This document shows positions 8,830 to 18,394 of a stretch of DNA of 64,000 nucleotides, piece by piece (the stretch's first letter is position 1; every line of letters begins with the position of its first letter). A program made the translations under genes and the position numbers. Where the stretch lies: positions 186,001 to 250,000 of the forward strand of contig JAJEDI010000050.1 in assembly GCA_022821585.1 (NCBI GenBank), read 5' to 3'. The DNA comes from Caldilineaceae bacterium. GTDB lineage: Bacteria; Chloroflexota; Anaerolineae; Caldilineales; Caldilineaceae. The notes beneath the pieces were generated by a model that searched no databases, was not told the origin of the DNA, and saw only the letters and a list, made by a program, of their open reading frames with translations.

Positions 8830-10157
8830 GTTCACTGTTTTTGCAGGGCTTAGTTTTTTCCGGACTGACAATTGGCGTCTTAGCATTTCTGGCATGGTGG
8901 TCATTCCTTTCGCCAATAAAACATTCTGGGGGCGAAGACTCTTCGGGAATCCCGCAGAGCGGGCGTGCCATTTCCACATCCCCCCGACTTTCCAAGGTGT
9001 TGGCGCTTCTGGTTGGCATTGGCGCTTTGCTGATTTGCATTGGGGGATACTGGGATCTCAGCGAGCATGTCGTCACTGGGATCGTCCCCGGAGGAGAGGA
9101 CTTTCTGTGGCCGCCACACCTGATGATTTACGCCGGTTTTCTGCTGGCGTTTCTCGTCGCAGTTGGCGGATTGACAGCCCTCGCCGTTCCCAATCTCAGA
9201 GCGGGTGTCATGGATCCCCGGCGTTGGGTTCGACGAAGTCCGTACGTAGGCGCCGTCGTGCTCGTGGCCGGATACGGTCTGTTCTCCATTCCCGGGGACG
9301 CCATTTGGCATGAATTGTATGGGATCGATTTGACGGCCTGGAGTCCTCCCCACATATTCATTGCCTTGTCTTCAGCGAGTCTGCCGGTTTTCGCTGTCGG
9401 CCTATTGATGGGCGGCGGGAACAGAGTGGGACCGGCCAGAGGTGGAAGTGACGCACGGAGTCGAAGCCAATTTTTGAACAGGGAACGACTTTGGGCCGCT
9501 GGGAAAAGTTTTTCCGCTGCAGATTGGCGCGGCTTTGTCAATCTGTTCTTCCTCGCAATCGGGTTCTGTATATTTCTCATTGTCGGTTCGTCAGAGTGGG
9601 AAATGGGCAAGGTGGAAGGCTATGTGGCGCAGCGTCCGGTCTGGCTCTATCCGACGATAGTTGGTGTTTCCGCGTTCTTCTTGTCGGTCGCGGCGCGGCG
9701 GGTTGCCCCCGGCCCCTGGTCAGCAACTGCATTCGCGCTCTTCTATTTTGGGTTAAGAATCGCGTCGACCAGCTTTGCCGACCTAGTCAGCGGTGCTTCG
9801 CCCAGGTTGACCCTAGTCTTCATCCTAGGCGCCGTTCTTCTGGACCTGACATACCAGTGGATGGCGCGGTTCGGCTTCAGGCCAGGTGACTGGCAGGTCA
9901 GGCTGGCTGCGGCAGGAGGCTTTATGGTAGGATTCTCGATCGTCGCCCAGCCCACGATCGCGTTCCAATATCTACAGTTCTTTCCGTCATTCACTGTACC
10001 GGACCACCTAATAGCCGTGCTGCTCGTGTACGTGCTGAATATTGCCATTTACCCGGTCGCATTGGGACTGGGAAACTGGTTGAAGTCCTCCCGTAACGAA
10101 GACGCAGAGGCGCTTCACGAGGAACTTAGTGCTGTGACAGCGCCTGCAAAGGGCTGA
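8826..10157 (+). CDS. Polytopic membrane protein inside the molybdenum hydroxylase operon
   Basis: I do not recognise a named family. The 443-aa protein starts at a GTG overlapping the 2Fe-2S subunit stop by 4 nt. A longer frame opening at 8625 lies inside that gene and is rejected as the start. It has roughly ten to twelve hydrophobic segments. A tandem internal duplication is visible: a unit with His81 then WPPH ending at His98, and a second with His162 then WSPPH ending at His176. Membrane-buried His in paired Pro-Pro-His motifs are reminiscent of haem or metal ligands in membrane oxidoreductases, so it could anchor the hydroxylase or accept its electrons. This is inference; transport is the alternative. 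Confidence 0.75.
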   Translation: MSSLFLQGLVFSGLTIGVLAFLAWWSFLSPIKHSGGEDSSGIPQSGRAISTSPRLSKVLALLVGIGALLICIGGYWDLSEHVVTGIVPGGEDFLWPPHLMIYAGFLLAFLVAVGGLTALAVPNLRAGVMDPRRWVRRSPYVGAVVLVAGYGLFSIPGDAIWHELYGIDLTAWSPPHIFIALSSASLPVFAVGLLMGGGNRVGPARGGSDARSRSQFLNRERLWAAGKSFSAADWRGFVNLFFLAIGFCIFLIVGSSEWEMGKVEGYVAQRPVWLYPTIVGVSAFFLSVAARRVAPGPWSATAFALFYFGLRIASTSFADLVSGASPRLTLVFILGAVLLDLTYQWMARFGFRPGDWQVRLAAAGGFMVGFSIVAQPTIAFQYLQFFPSFTVPDHLIAVLLVYVLNIAIYPVALGLGNWLKSSRNEDAEALHEELSAVTAPAKG

Positions 10158-10308
10158 GTCTGGGGACGAGAGGGTGAAGAGGCGCGAGGCCATGGGCAGG
10201 CGCCAATTCGATTTCTTGTTGCGAAACACAGTGAAGATTACTTTCCAGAAGATAGAATTTGGTCCAACTGCGTTAAGGTCACCCAAAACTCGGCGATTCT
10301 GCTAATCT

Positions 10309-12660
10309 ATGTCCACACGCCAGTTCGGCCAGCCGATCAAGCGCAACGAAGACCCGCGGCTTCTGACTGGGCGTGCGCTCTTCACGGACGATGTACAGCT
10401 TGACGGAATGCTGCACGCGGCATTTCTACGCAGTGATCTGGCCCACGCCCTAATTCACTCAATCGACGTTGAGGGAGCAAGTCGACGTCCTGGGGTGGCG
10501 GCAGTCTACACTGCCGGCGACCTGGGCGAATTCTGGCAGCCGGGACCTCTGCTGGTACCTCCACCTCCCGTAGAGCAACTCGAATTTCATCAGCGCACGC
10601 AGGTGCCTCTGGCCAAGGAAAAGGTACGCCATGCAGGCGAGGCGGTGGCGATGGTCATAGCCGAGAGCCGGTATCTGGCAGAGGACGCGCTCGATGACAT
10701 TTTTGTCGATTACGAACCCCTGGACGCAGTCACAGGACTGGAAGCCGCGCTGAGCGAGGGCTCCCCGCTGGTACACGAGGACCTGGGACATAATATCGGT
10801 GCGCGCGTGACCCAGACCAAGGGAAACTGGACGCAGGCTGAGGCCGAGGCCGACTTAGTCATCCGGCGCCGCTTTCACTACGACCGGGGAACGGCGGCGG
10901 CGTTGGAAAACCGGGGAATCGTCGCGAGTTGGGATGAAAAAGGCCAGAGGCTGACAGTTTGGGACACGACCCAGGCGCCAATAGCTATTCGCAACGGTTT
11001 GGCCGCCATGTTGGGGCTGTCGGAGCACCAAGTGCGCGTCATCGCCCCCTTTATCGGCGGGGGCTTCGGGCCCAAGATTATGATGTTCTACCCGGAGGAG
11101 GTATTGCTGGCGTGGGCGACGCTACTTTTGGGCAGGCCGGTCAAATGGATTGAGGACCGGGAGGAGAACTTCTATGCCACCACGCAGGAGCGTGGTCAAG
11201 TGCATGATGCTGCTATCGCATTGAAGGGCGACGGAACTATTCTGGGCATAAAGGATTCTTTTATTCACGACGCGGGCGCCTACGCACCCTACGGCCTGAC
11301 CGTTCCCTTAAGCAGCCAATGCACACTCCTCGGCCCCTATGTTGTGCCGAGTTACCACTCGGAGTTCAGCAGCGTCTTTACGAATAAACCGATCGTTACC
11401 CCTTACCGCGGCGCCGGCCGCCAACATGGCGTGTTCGTGATGGAAAGGTTGATGGATGCAGCCGCGAAAGAACTGGACATCGAACTGGTTGAAATCCGGC
11501 GTAGGAATCTCATCCCACCGGATAGCTTCCCCTACAACAATGAGATTATCTTTCAGGATTTCACGCCGCTTGTTTATGACAGCGGCAACTACGAGCCTGC
11601 CCTCGACCGGGCGTTGCAATTAATCGGTTATCAGGAGTTCATTCGCGAGGAGCAGCCCCGGCGTGAGGCAAACGGAGAACGGGTCGGCATCGCCGTCGTC
11701 AACTATATCGAAGGCACCGGCATCGGCCCCTATGAGGGAGCGAGGGTGACCGTCGAGGCCAGCGGCAAGGTGAGCGTTGCTACCGGTGTGGGAACGCAGG
11801 GCCAGGGCCACTACACCAGTTTTGCACAGGTTGTGGCCGAACAGATCGGCGTGGCGGTATCCGACGTCCACATTGTCACCGGAGACACTGACCTCTTCTA
11901 CTGGGGAGCGGGCACGTTTGCCAGCCGCGGCGCGGTCGTGGCGGGGAACGCAATGCACGCAGCCGCGGTCAAGGTGCGGGGAAAAATCCTGAAATTGGCA
12001 GGTGATAAACTGGAAGCCGCCGAAGAGGACCTGGAATTGATTGCAGGGCGCGTGCAGGTCAAAGGCGTGCCGGAGACGTCGATTTCACTCGGGCAACTCG
12101 CGGCAGAGGCCAATCCCATGCGCGGCGCCGTCCAACCGGGCACCGAGCCTGGGCTGGAGGCCACCGAGTACTTTGGGCCGGAAAGGGGGGCGACGGCATC
12201 CGGTGTTCACGCCATGATACTGAGGGTGGACCCGGAAACATTTACCCTGGAAATCGAAAAATATGTTGTAGTCCACGATTGCGGCACAGTGATCAACCCG
12301 CTGATTCTAGAAGGACAGATCCAAGGCGGCGTAGCCCAGGGAATCGGCAATGCCTTCTATGAGCAGCTGCATTTCGACGAGAACGGTGCGCTGCGCAACG
12401 CGTCGCTAATGGACTACCTTCTTCCCACAGCCACCGATGTTCCGAACATCGTGAGCGACCACGTGGAGACGCCGTCGCCGCTGAATCCACTGGGGGTGAA
12501 GGGGGCAGGCGAGGCCGGCGCGATTCCGGTCGGCGCGCTCTTTGCACAGGCCCTCGACAATGCCTATAGGGATATCGGACTAGAGGTGCGCGAGATTCCC
12601 CTCAGCCCCAACCGGCTGTTCGAGTTGGTGACTGAGGCTTCAGCCGGTGAGATTGTATGA
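10309..12660 (+). CDS. Molybdenum hydroxylase catalytic subunit (CoxL/XdhA type, form II-like)
   Basis: A 783-aa molybdopterin-cytosine-dinucleotide-binding large subunit of the xanthine oxidase family, catalysing hydroxylation of an aromatic heterocycle or aldehyde with water-derived oxygen. Family motifs are GGGFGPK near residue 250, TPYRGAGRQ near 365, GTQGQGH near 493 and KGAGEAGAIP near 728-737, whose Glu is the catalytic base. The active-site loop is PYRGAGR rather than the AYRCSFR of true form I CO dehydrogenase, so CO oxidation is unlikely. The substrate is probably the nitrogen heterocycle handled by the neighbouring hydantoinase. Its stop overlaps the next ATG by 4 nt. No strong ribosome site is seen; 151 nt separate it from the membrane protein. 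Confidence 0.92.
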   Translation: MSTRQFGQPIKRNEDPRLLTGRALFTDDVQLDGMLHAAFLRSDLAHALIHSIDVEGASRRPGVAAVYTAGDLGEFWQPGPLLVPPPPVEQLEFHQRTQVPLAKEKVRHAGEAVAMVIAESRYLAEDALDDIFVDYEPLDAVTGLEAALSEGSPLVHEDLGHNIGARVTQTKGNWTQAEAEADLVIRRRFHYDRGTAAALENRGIVASWDEKGQRLTVWDTTQAPIAIRNGLAAMLGLSEHQVRVIAPFIGGGFGPKIMMFYPEEVLLAWATLLLGRPVKWIEDREENFYATTQERGQVHDAAIALKGDGTILGIKDSFIHDAGAYAPYGLTVPLSSQCTLLGPYVVPSYHSEFSSVFTNKPIVTPYRGAGRQHGVFVMERLMDAAAKELDIELVEIRRRNLIPPDSFPYNNEIIFQDFTPLVYDSGNYEPALDRALQLIGYQEFIREEQPRREANGERVGIAVVNYIEGTGIGPYEGARVTVEASGKVSVATGVGTQGQGHYTSFAQVVAEQIGVAVSDVHIVTGDTDLFYWGAGTFASRGAVVAGNAMHAAAVKVRGKILKLAGDKLEAAEEDLELIAGRVQVKGVPETSISLGQLAAEANPMRGAVQPGTEPGLEATEYFGPERGATASGVHAMILRVDPETFTLEIEKYVVVHDCGTVINPLILEGQIQGGVAQGIGNAFYEQLHFDENGALRNASLMDYLLPTATDVPNIVSDHVETPSPLNPLGVKGAGEAGAIPVGALFAQALDNAYRDIGLEVREIPLSPNRLFELVTEASAGEIV

Positions 12661-13484
12661 CGTCCGCGCAGTCCCGCTTCATCGATGCGCTAACTGCGAG
12701 CGTCCAAGCCGACGATGGCGTTCGCGCAGCCTGGCTGACCGGTAGTTTCGGCAAAGAGACGGCAGACAGTTGGAGCGACGTTGACGCACACCTGTTGATA
12801 GATAGCGCCAAGTTCGATGAATTCCACGGGAATGTCGAAACTTGGCTATCAGAAATCCGTCCCCTTGTCTTCATACGCATGATGTTCGAAGGCCGGATGG
12901 TCAATGCTATGACGGACGAGGCGATGCGACTGGATGTTTGGCTACACGAAGGGGACTCCGCCGAGGTAGTTTCGGGCGAGACACGGGTGCTGTACGAGGA
13001 GGACGGGGTCCTATCCTGGCTGCCGCGGCCTGGGGATGGCCTTACGCGGAAGGCGGCTGCGGAGCTGTTACTCAGGGAGATTCCTGAATTCTGGCGCTGT
13101 GTCTCGATGACACCCGTAGTCGTGGGACGCGGGGAAAAGCTGGTGGGCGCGGCGGGCAACTCCTTCATCCTGCTGGCGCTCACGAATGTACTGTGTGTGG
13201 CGAGCGGAGCCCGCCGGGATCGCGGCGTCAAAGCCTTGAACGGATTCTTACTCCCGCACCACCGCCAGTGTGTGGAGGAAGCCTTGCTGACAGACTCTTT
13301 ATCGCCCGACGGGCCGATGCGCATTCCCTTGCGACTGGCGCGGGTCATGCGGGAGTACGGGCCTGCCATTTGCGAGCAGTGGGAGGTAGCGTATCCGCGT
13401 GCGATGGAGGAGGCCGTTGTGCAGTATGTGACCCAGGAGTTGCGTGCGCTAGGGTACGGATCTGTGCTTGAAGAACTGGGTTGA
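12657..13484 (+). CDS. Nucleotidyltransferase-fold protein
   Basis: A 275-aa protein with the polymerase-beta-like nucleotidyltransferase motif: GSFGKE (residues 24-29) followed by SDVDAHL, giving the G-S-x10-D-x-D metal site near residues 24-39. The rest is helical and resembles the aminoglycoside-nucleotidyltransferase / lincosamide group, with an ATGA overlap with the catalytic hydroxylase gene. It could adenylylate a small molecule or be a non-enzymatic relative. Its place in the operon gives no clear clue; a link to molybdenum cofactor modification is conceivable but unsupported. Confidence 0.7.
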   Translation: MTSAQSRFIDALTASVQADDGVRAAWLTGSFGKETADSWSDVDAHLLIDSAKFDEFHGNVETWLSEIRPLVFIRMMFEGRMVNAMTDEAMRLDVWLHEGDSAEVVSGETRVLYEEDGVLSWLPRPGDGLTRKAAAELLLREIPEFWRCVSMTPVVVGRGEKLVGAAGNSFILLALTNVLCVASGARRDRGVKALNGFLLPHHRQCVEEALLTDSLSPDGPMRIPLRLARVMREYGPAICEQWEVAYPRAMEEAVVQYVTQELRALGYGSVLEELG

Positions 13485-13607
13485 CCCGGCAGGTCATCGG
13501 AGATTGTTGGCCCCGGAGGAAGTCTGCCGGTCTTCGCAGCTAACTGGCTCAAGATGTAGCTAAACCTGAGTAATCTCTTTCCCGGCTACTAAACAGGAGG
13601 ACCTCGA

Positions 13608-14480
13608 ATGTCCCGAATTGTCCGCGGCGCGTTGCTCCAGGCTTCCTGGACAGGCGATCAGGAGTCAATGATCCAGAAGCACGAGAAATACGCCCGGCAG
13701 GCGGCTGAACAGGGCGTGCAGATATTCTGCTTCCAGGAGCTTTTCCACGGGCCCTATTTCTGCCAGGTGCAGGACCCGCATTGGTACGGTCTCGCCGAAC
13801 GGATCCCTGACGGACCGACTACCGAGCGGATGCAGAGGCTGGCAGCTGAGACAAGAATGGTGCTGATCGTTCCTTTGTATGAGGAGGATCAGCCAGGTCT
13901 CTATTACAACACAGCGGCCGTGATTGACGCTGACGGGAGCTACCTGGGCAAATACCGTAAGACGCACTTGCCTCACCTGCCCGGCTTTTGGGAGAAATAC
14001 TATTTTCGTCCCGGGAATCTAGGTTACCCGGTCTTCGACACGGCTGTGGGTAAGGTTGGCGTATATATCTGTTACGACCGCCACTTTCCTGAGGGCGCGA
14101 GAATGCTGGGATTGAACGGCGCCGAAATCGTCTTTATCCCGTCCGCCACTTCGCGCGGCCTCTCTCAGCATTTGTGGCGCATCGAACAGACCAGCCACGC
14201 CATCGCAAATGGCTACTTTGTTGGCACGATCAACCGTGTCGGCGTCGAAGCGGAACTAGGCGACAATGATTTCTACGGACAAAGTTATTTTTGTACGCCT
14301 CGAGGTGAGTTTGTGACCACGCTCGGTGAGCGCGATGATCTTCCAGGCCAGGGCGATCCATTCGAAGAGGAGATGATCATCCGCGATCTGGACCTGGACA
14401 TGATACGGGATGTGCGGGACACCTGGCAGTTCCTCCGGGACCGAAGGCCGGACATGTACGACAAGATTGTGGCTGACTGA
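13608..14480 (+). CDS. Nitrilase-superfamily beta-ureidopropionase / N-carbamoyl amidohydrolase
   Basis: A 290-aa C-N hydrolase that releases ammonia and CO2 from N-carbamoyl amines or amino acids. The Glu-Lys-Cys triad is visible: Glu44 in FCFQELF, Lys117 in KYRKTHLP and Cys155 in YICYDRHFPEGAR. The HLPHLPGFWEKYYF segment and the Arg-rich Cys motif match the beta-ureidopropionase / N-carbamoylputrescine amidase branch. A textbook ribosome site (AGGAGG) precedes the ATG. The dihydropyrimidinase gene lies 84 nt downstream; together they form the two last steps of reductive pyrimidine breakdown or the equivalent hydantoin route. Confidence 0.92.
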   Translation: MSRIVRGALLQASWTGDQESMIQKHEKYARQAAEQGVQIFCFQELFHGPYFCQVQDPHWYGLAERIPDGPTTERMQRLAAETRMVLIVPLYEEDQPGLYYNTAAVIDADGSYLGKYRKTHLPHLPGFWEKYYFRPGNLGYPVFDTAVGKVGVYICYDRHFPEGARMLGLNGAEIVFIPSATSRGLSQHLWRIEQTSHAIANGYFVGTINRVGVEAELGDNDFYGQSYFCTPRGEFVTTLGERDDLPGQGDPFEEEMIIRDLDLDMIRDVRDTWQFLRDRRPDMYDKIVAD

Positions 14481-14564
14481 CGTGCGCGTGGGGCGTGTCA
14501 TTTGCACTAGCTTACAGACGTATCCTGAACACGAAGTCTGACCGGAGAGGAGCCGAACCCACAA

Positions 14565-15971
14565 ATGCCAACTCTGATCAAGAACGGAACGATAGTCACC
14601 GCGGCTGATAGCGTGAAAGCCGATCTCCTGATTGAGGACGAGCGGGTTGCGTTGATCGGGCTCGAACTGCCCACCGAAGGTGCGAACGTGATCGACGCCG
14701 AAGGCAAGCTGCTCCTGCCGGGAGGCATTGACGTTCATACCCATCTTGAGCTGCCTTTTGGCGGCACTGTCTCCTCGGACGACTTTTTCACGGGCCAGCG
14801 CGCGGCGGCGTTCGGCGCCACGACGACGCACATAGATTTTGTCATCCAGCCGGTGGGCGGCACGCTCAAGGAAGGAATAGAGACCTGGCACGCCAAGGCT
14901 GCCGGCAAAGCTGCGATCGACTACGGATTTCACGTGGCGATCACAGACCTGCGCGATGATGTCATGGCTGAAATCCCCTCGGTTGTCGATGAGGGGATCA
15001 CCAGTCTGAAGTTATTCATGGCCTACAAAGGACTTTTTCAGGTCGATGACACGACGCTATTCCGCGCCATGCAGGTTGCCGCAGAGCACGGTCTGTTGAT
15101 CATGGTCCACGCGGAGAACGGAGATGTGATCGCCGACCTGACTAAGAGGCTGTTGGACGAAGGTAAGACAGCGCCGAAGTATCATGCCACGGCCCACCCC
15201 GCCATGGCAGAAGCGGAGGCGACGGGGCGGGCGGTGGCCCTGGCCGGAATCAGCGGGGCGTCTCTGTACGTCGTCCACATGACCTGCGACGAGGCGGTCG
15301 AGCAGCTTGCGCTGGGGCGGGCCAAGGGCTTTCGCGTGATGGGGGAAACCTGCACACAGTACCTATTTGTTTTTGAGGAGGACCTTGCCAAGCCCGGGTA
15401 CGAGGGGGCCAAATACGTATGCTCGCCGCCGGTGCGACAGCCAAAGGATGCGGTCATTCTGTGGAAGGCCTTAGCAGATGGGGGCCTGCAGGCTGTTTCC
15501 ACAGACCACTGCCCGTTCTGGTACGAGGGCGGCGTGGATGGACGCATAGCAGGCAAGGAGTTGGGCAAGGAAGGCTTTCATCAGATTCCGAACGGCATGC
15601 CGGGCATCGAGGACCGCATGCCGGTCATGTGGCATGCAGGCGTGGGCGGCGGTCACTACAGCGCCAACCGATTTGTTGAGATCACAAGCACGAATCCGGC
15701 GAAGATTTTTGGGCTATATCCGCGCAAGGGCACGATCGCTGTCGGATCTGACGCTGACATTGTTATCTGGGATGCGAACAAGGAGCACACGATTTCTGCG
15801 GCCACGCACCATATGAACACGGATTACAACGTCTACGAGGGAATGCGCGTGCGGGGCTGGGCCGAGAAGGTACTTCTGCGGGGGCAGGTGATTGTAGACG
15901 GGGACAGCTGGATGGGCGCCGCAGGCGGGGGGCGCTTTTTGCGGCGAAAGCCTTTTGCGGAGGTACTGTGA
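14565..15971 (+). CDS. Dihydropyrimidinase / D-hydantoinase
   Basis: A 468-aa cyclic amidohydrolase that opens dihydrouracil, dihydrothymine or 5-substituted hydantoins to N-carbamoyl products. The binuclear zinc site is intact: His58 and His60 in DVHTHLELP, a carboxylatable Lys149 in SLKLFMAYKG, His in VHAENGD near 182, the HPAMAEAEATGRA block near 208-220, and Asp of STDHCPFW near 315. GGAGAGGAG lies 14 nt upstream of the ATG. The stop overlaps the GTG of the permease gene by 4 nt, tying uptake to ring opening. Confidence 0.94.
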   Translation: MPTLIKNGTIVTAADSVKADLLIEDERVALIGLELPTEGANVIDAEGKLLLPGGIDVHTHLELPFGGTVSSDDFFTGQRAAAFGATTTHIDFVIQPVGGTLKEGIETWHAKAAGKAAIDYGFHVAITDLRDDVMAEIPSVVDEGITSLKLFMAYKGLFQVDDTTLFRAMQVAAEHGLLIMVHAENGDVIADLTKRLLDEGKTAPKYHATAHPAMAEAEATGRAVALAGISGASLYVVHMTCDEAVEQLALGRAKGFRVMGETCTQYLFVFEEDLAKPGYEGAKYVCSPPVRQPKDAVILWKALADGGLQAVSTDHCPFWYEGGVDGRIAGKELGKEGFHQIPNGMPGIEDRMPVMWHAGVGGGHYSANRFVEITSTNPAKIFGLYPRKGTIAVGSDADIVIWDANKEHTISAATHHMNTDYNVYEGMRVRGWAEKVLLRGQVIVDGDSWMGAAGGGRFLRRKPFAEVL

Positions 15972-16885
15972 AGTTCGCCAGACTGTCGTCGTTCAAGGCC
16001 GTCCGCTATTTCATCCTGATCATGCTGCTGCTGGCGCTGTTCTGGGAGGCCTATAAGTTGCTGGGGGCACCGGGGGGCGCGTATTTGCTGGGCACCGTTC
16101 CAGTCCAGGCGGACGGCGGCGAGACCGTCGGTGTTTTGTGCGGCTCAGTCGGCCTTTGTGAAGTGGAACTGCCGGTGCGGGCCGATGACAGGGCGATGCC
16201 GCACGTGTGGGACATTTTGCAGACGATCTTCGAGCCGCCGCGGCGGGGCAGCGACACAATCCTGCTGACGATACTGCTGCGTGCTTCGCTCTTCACCTTA
16301 CAGGAGGCCGTTTTCGGCTTTCTCTTCGGCGGGTGTCTCGGCTTCGTGCTTGGCGTCGCGTTCGCGCACTCAGGGCTGCTGGAGCGGGGGTTGCTGCCCT
16401 ATGTGGTGGCATCGCAAACCGTGCCTCTGCTGGCAATTGCGCCGATGGTCGTTATCTGGCTAGGGGGCAGCTGGTTCTCGGTTGCGGTGATCGCGGCCTA
16501 TCTGACTTTCTTCCCGGTAACGATCAATACATTACAGGGGCTACGCTCGCCGGAACCTACCGCGATCGAGTTGATGCACTCCTACGCAGCCACACCCTGG
16601 GAGATTCTGTGGAAGTTGCGGGTTCCGGCTGCCTTGCCTTACATCTTCACGGCTCTCAAGGTCTCGGCCACGGCCAGCGTGGTTGGCGCCATCATCGGTG
16701 AACTGCCCAGCGGCATCGCCGACGGACTCGGCCGGGTCATCCTCAATTTCAACCAGTACTACGCTACCGGGCCGGAAAAACTGTGGGCGGCGATTCTCTT
16801 CGCTTCGCTCACCGGCATGGTCTTCTTCCTCGTAATTTCCCTGCTGGAGCGCCTGGTCGTTCAAAGGCAGGTCTCCGATTCGTAG
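15968..16885 (+). CDS. ABC transporter permease 1 (SsuC/RibX-like)
   Basis: A 305-aa inner-membrane permease of the nitrate/sulfonate/thiamine-precursor importer class. The coupling-helix motif for the ATPase is at about residues 198-225 (TAIELMHSYAATPWEILWKLRVP). The start is a GTG overlapping the dihydropyrimidinase stop. After the first membrane helix there is an insert of about 60 residues (approximately 30-90, with two Cys) that ordinary 250-270 aa SsuC-like permeases lack; permease 2 has a comparable insert. An antisense sulfatase separates it from its ATPase, but substrate context suggests all three belong together, as a heterodimeric channel. Confidence 0.88.
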   Translation: MKFARLSSFKAVRYFILIMLLLALFWEAYKLLGAPGGAYLLGTVPVQADGGETVGVLCGSVGLCEVELPVRADDRAMPHVWDILQTIFEPPRRGSDTILLTILLRASLFTLQEAVFGFLFGGCLGFVLGVAFAHSGLLERGLLPYVVASQTVPLLAIAPMVVIWLGGSWFSVAVIAAYLTFFPVTINTLQGLRSPEPTAIELMHSYAATPWEILWKLRVPAALPYIFTALKVSATASVVGAIIGELPSGIADGLGRVILNFNQYYATGPEKLWAAILFASLTGMVFFLVISLLERLVVQRQVSDS

Positions 16886-16906
16886 TTGCGGGCTCACAGA
16901 TCACTT

Positions 16907-18394
16907 TCATCTCCGCATATCGGTTTCGAAAGGCACAACATCGCTGGTTTCCATATACCAGTGCAACATGCGCTCTTTAAGGGACGCGAGCAGATCGGCA
17001 TAGGCGGGATCGGCGACAAGATTGCGCGTTTCGCGCGGGTCGGCCTGCAGGTCGTAGAGTTCGTCCTGCTCGTAGAAACGCCTGACATACTTGTGTTCAG
17101 CGGTCCGGCACATGGCAGCCTTCGTGTGTTCCGGTCCTTCGCTCGTTTGCAGGCGCAGACGCGGCCAGTAGAGGAACCCGGGGCTGGCGTTGCTCTCCAG
17201 TTCCATGCACTGACGCTCGCCATGCCGGCGGCCGCCCTCGCAGAATACGGCATCGCGGTGGCTGTCAGTTTGGCCGGCGAGCAGAGGAAGCAGCGAACGG
17301 CCGAAGTGGTCGTATCCCGCCTCGATTCCGGTGAGTGCGTACACGGTCGCGGGAAAGTCGATTAGCTCCACCAGCGCATCGGAGACGCGCGGCGACACCG
17401 GCGTGCCTGCCGGCGGCTTTACCAGGAGGGGAACGCGGGTCAGACAGTCCTGGAAGGTGTTCTGCGTCTTTTCGACGAGGCCATAGTCGCCTGTGAAGTC
17501 CCCGTGGTCGGAGAAGAAGAAGACGAGGGTATCGTCGTACATGCCGGCTCTTTTCAGCGCTTCCAGGACCATGCCAAACTGGTGGTCCACGCGTGCGCAC
17601 ATTCCGTAGTAGGTTCGCCGCAACTCTCGCAGGCGCTCCTCGGACCAACCCTGCATCTGCTGCCCGTCATAGATCCCTTTCATCAGACTGGGAAGGTTGT
17701 CCCAGCCGCCGCGGGGCCCATTGGGCGTAGGCGTGCGGTCAGGAATATTGGCCGGGTCGATCCGGCTGTGCCAGGGATCCTCGACGGCGTAGGGCGGGTG
17801 GGGATATGAGAGCGGCAGATATATGCAGAGAGGCTGGTCCGACGGCGCGTTCTCGATCTGTTCGATCGCGCCCTCCACCATGGCCCAGTCGGAGTCGAAG
17901 GCCACCGACTCGCCATCAGGAATCTCGCTGCGGCCGACGTAGAAGGAGTAGTAGTTGTCGCCGTCCGAGTCGCCCCGCCACTCAGCAAGCTGGTGCGGGT
18001 TCTGCATGAGACGCTGCGGCTGAGGCGGGGCATATTTCACGTCACAGTAGTCGGCATACCCGTTCTGGGCGGGAACGACATCGTTCTTGCCGCCCCACCA
18101 GACAAAATAGCCGTTTTGGCGCAGTTTTCGCAGCAGCATTGGCTCGTCCGGACGCAGCATGTGGAACATGGTGCGATGGCCGCGTACGTGAGGATACCAG
18201 CCGGTCATGAAGGAGCAGCGGCTCGGCGTACAGACGGGATTCTGGCAGAAGGCATTGGCGAAGGAAACGCCTTCCGTGCGTGCGAACCGGTCAAGCACTG
18301 GTGTCACGGCGCCGGGGTTGCCCATGTGGCCGAGAACATCTCCTCTCCACTGGTCTGGGTTGAAGATCAGTATGTGCGGCAGTCTGTCAGGCAT
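16907..18394 (-). CDS. Type I sulfatase (formylglycine-dependent)
   Basis: A 495-aa sulfatase that hydrolyses sulfate esters. The modification motif CTPSR begins at Cys55, which would be oxidised to formylglycine by a maturase not seen in this window. The N-terminal metal motif is NPDQ (residues 12-15), where many sulfatases have a second Asp. A second metal site is SDHGDFTGDYGLVEK near 315. No clear signal peptide is visible. GGGAG lies 8 nt upstream of the ATG. It sits antisense between permease 1 and the ATPase of an importer, so it was probably inserted there; choline or polysaccharide sulfates are possible substrates. Confidence 0.9.
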   Translation of the reverse strand: MPDRLPHILIFNPDQWRGDVLGHMGNPGAVTPVLDRFARTEGVSFANAFCQNPVCTPSRCSFMTGWYPHVRGHRTMFHMLRPDEPMLLRKLRQNGYFVWWGGKNDVVPAQNGYADYCDVKYAPPQPQRLMQNPHQLAEWRGDSDGDNYYSFYVGRSEIPDGESVAFDSDWAMVEGAIEQIENAPSDQPLCIYLPLSYPHPPYAVEDPWHSRIDPANIPDRTPTPNGPRGGWDNLPSLMKGIYDGQQMQGWSEERLRELRRTYYGMCARVDHQFGMVLEALKRAGMYDDTLVFFFSDHGDFTGDYGLVEKTQNTFQDCLTRVPLLVKPPAGTPVSPRVSDALVELIDFPATVYALTGIEAGYDHFGRSLLPLLAGQTDSHRDAVFCEGGRRHGERQCMELESNASPGFLYWPRLRLQTSEGPEHTKAAMCRTAEHKYVRRFYEQDELYDLQADPRETRNLVADPAYADLLASLKERMLHWYMETSDVVPFETDMRR

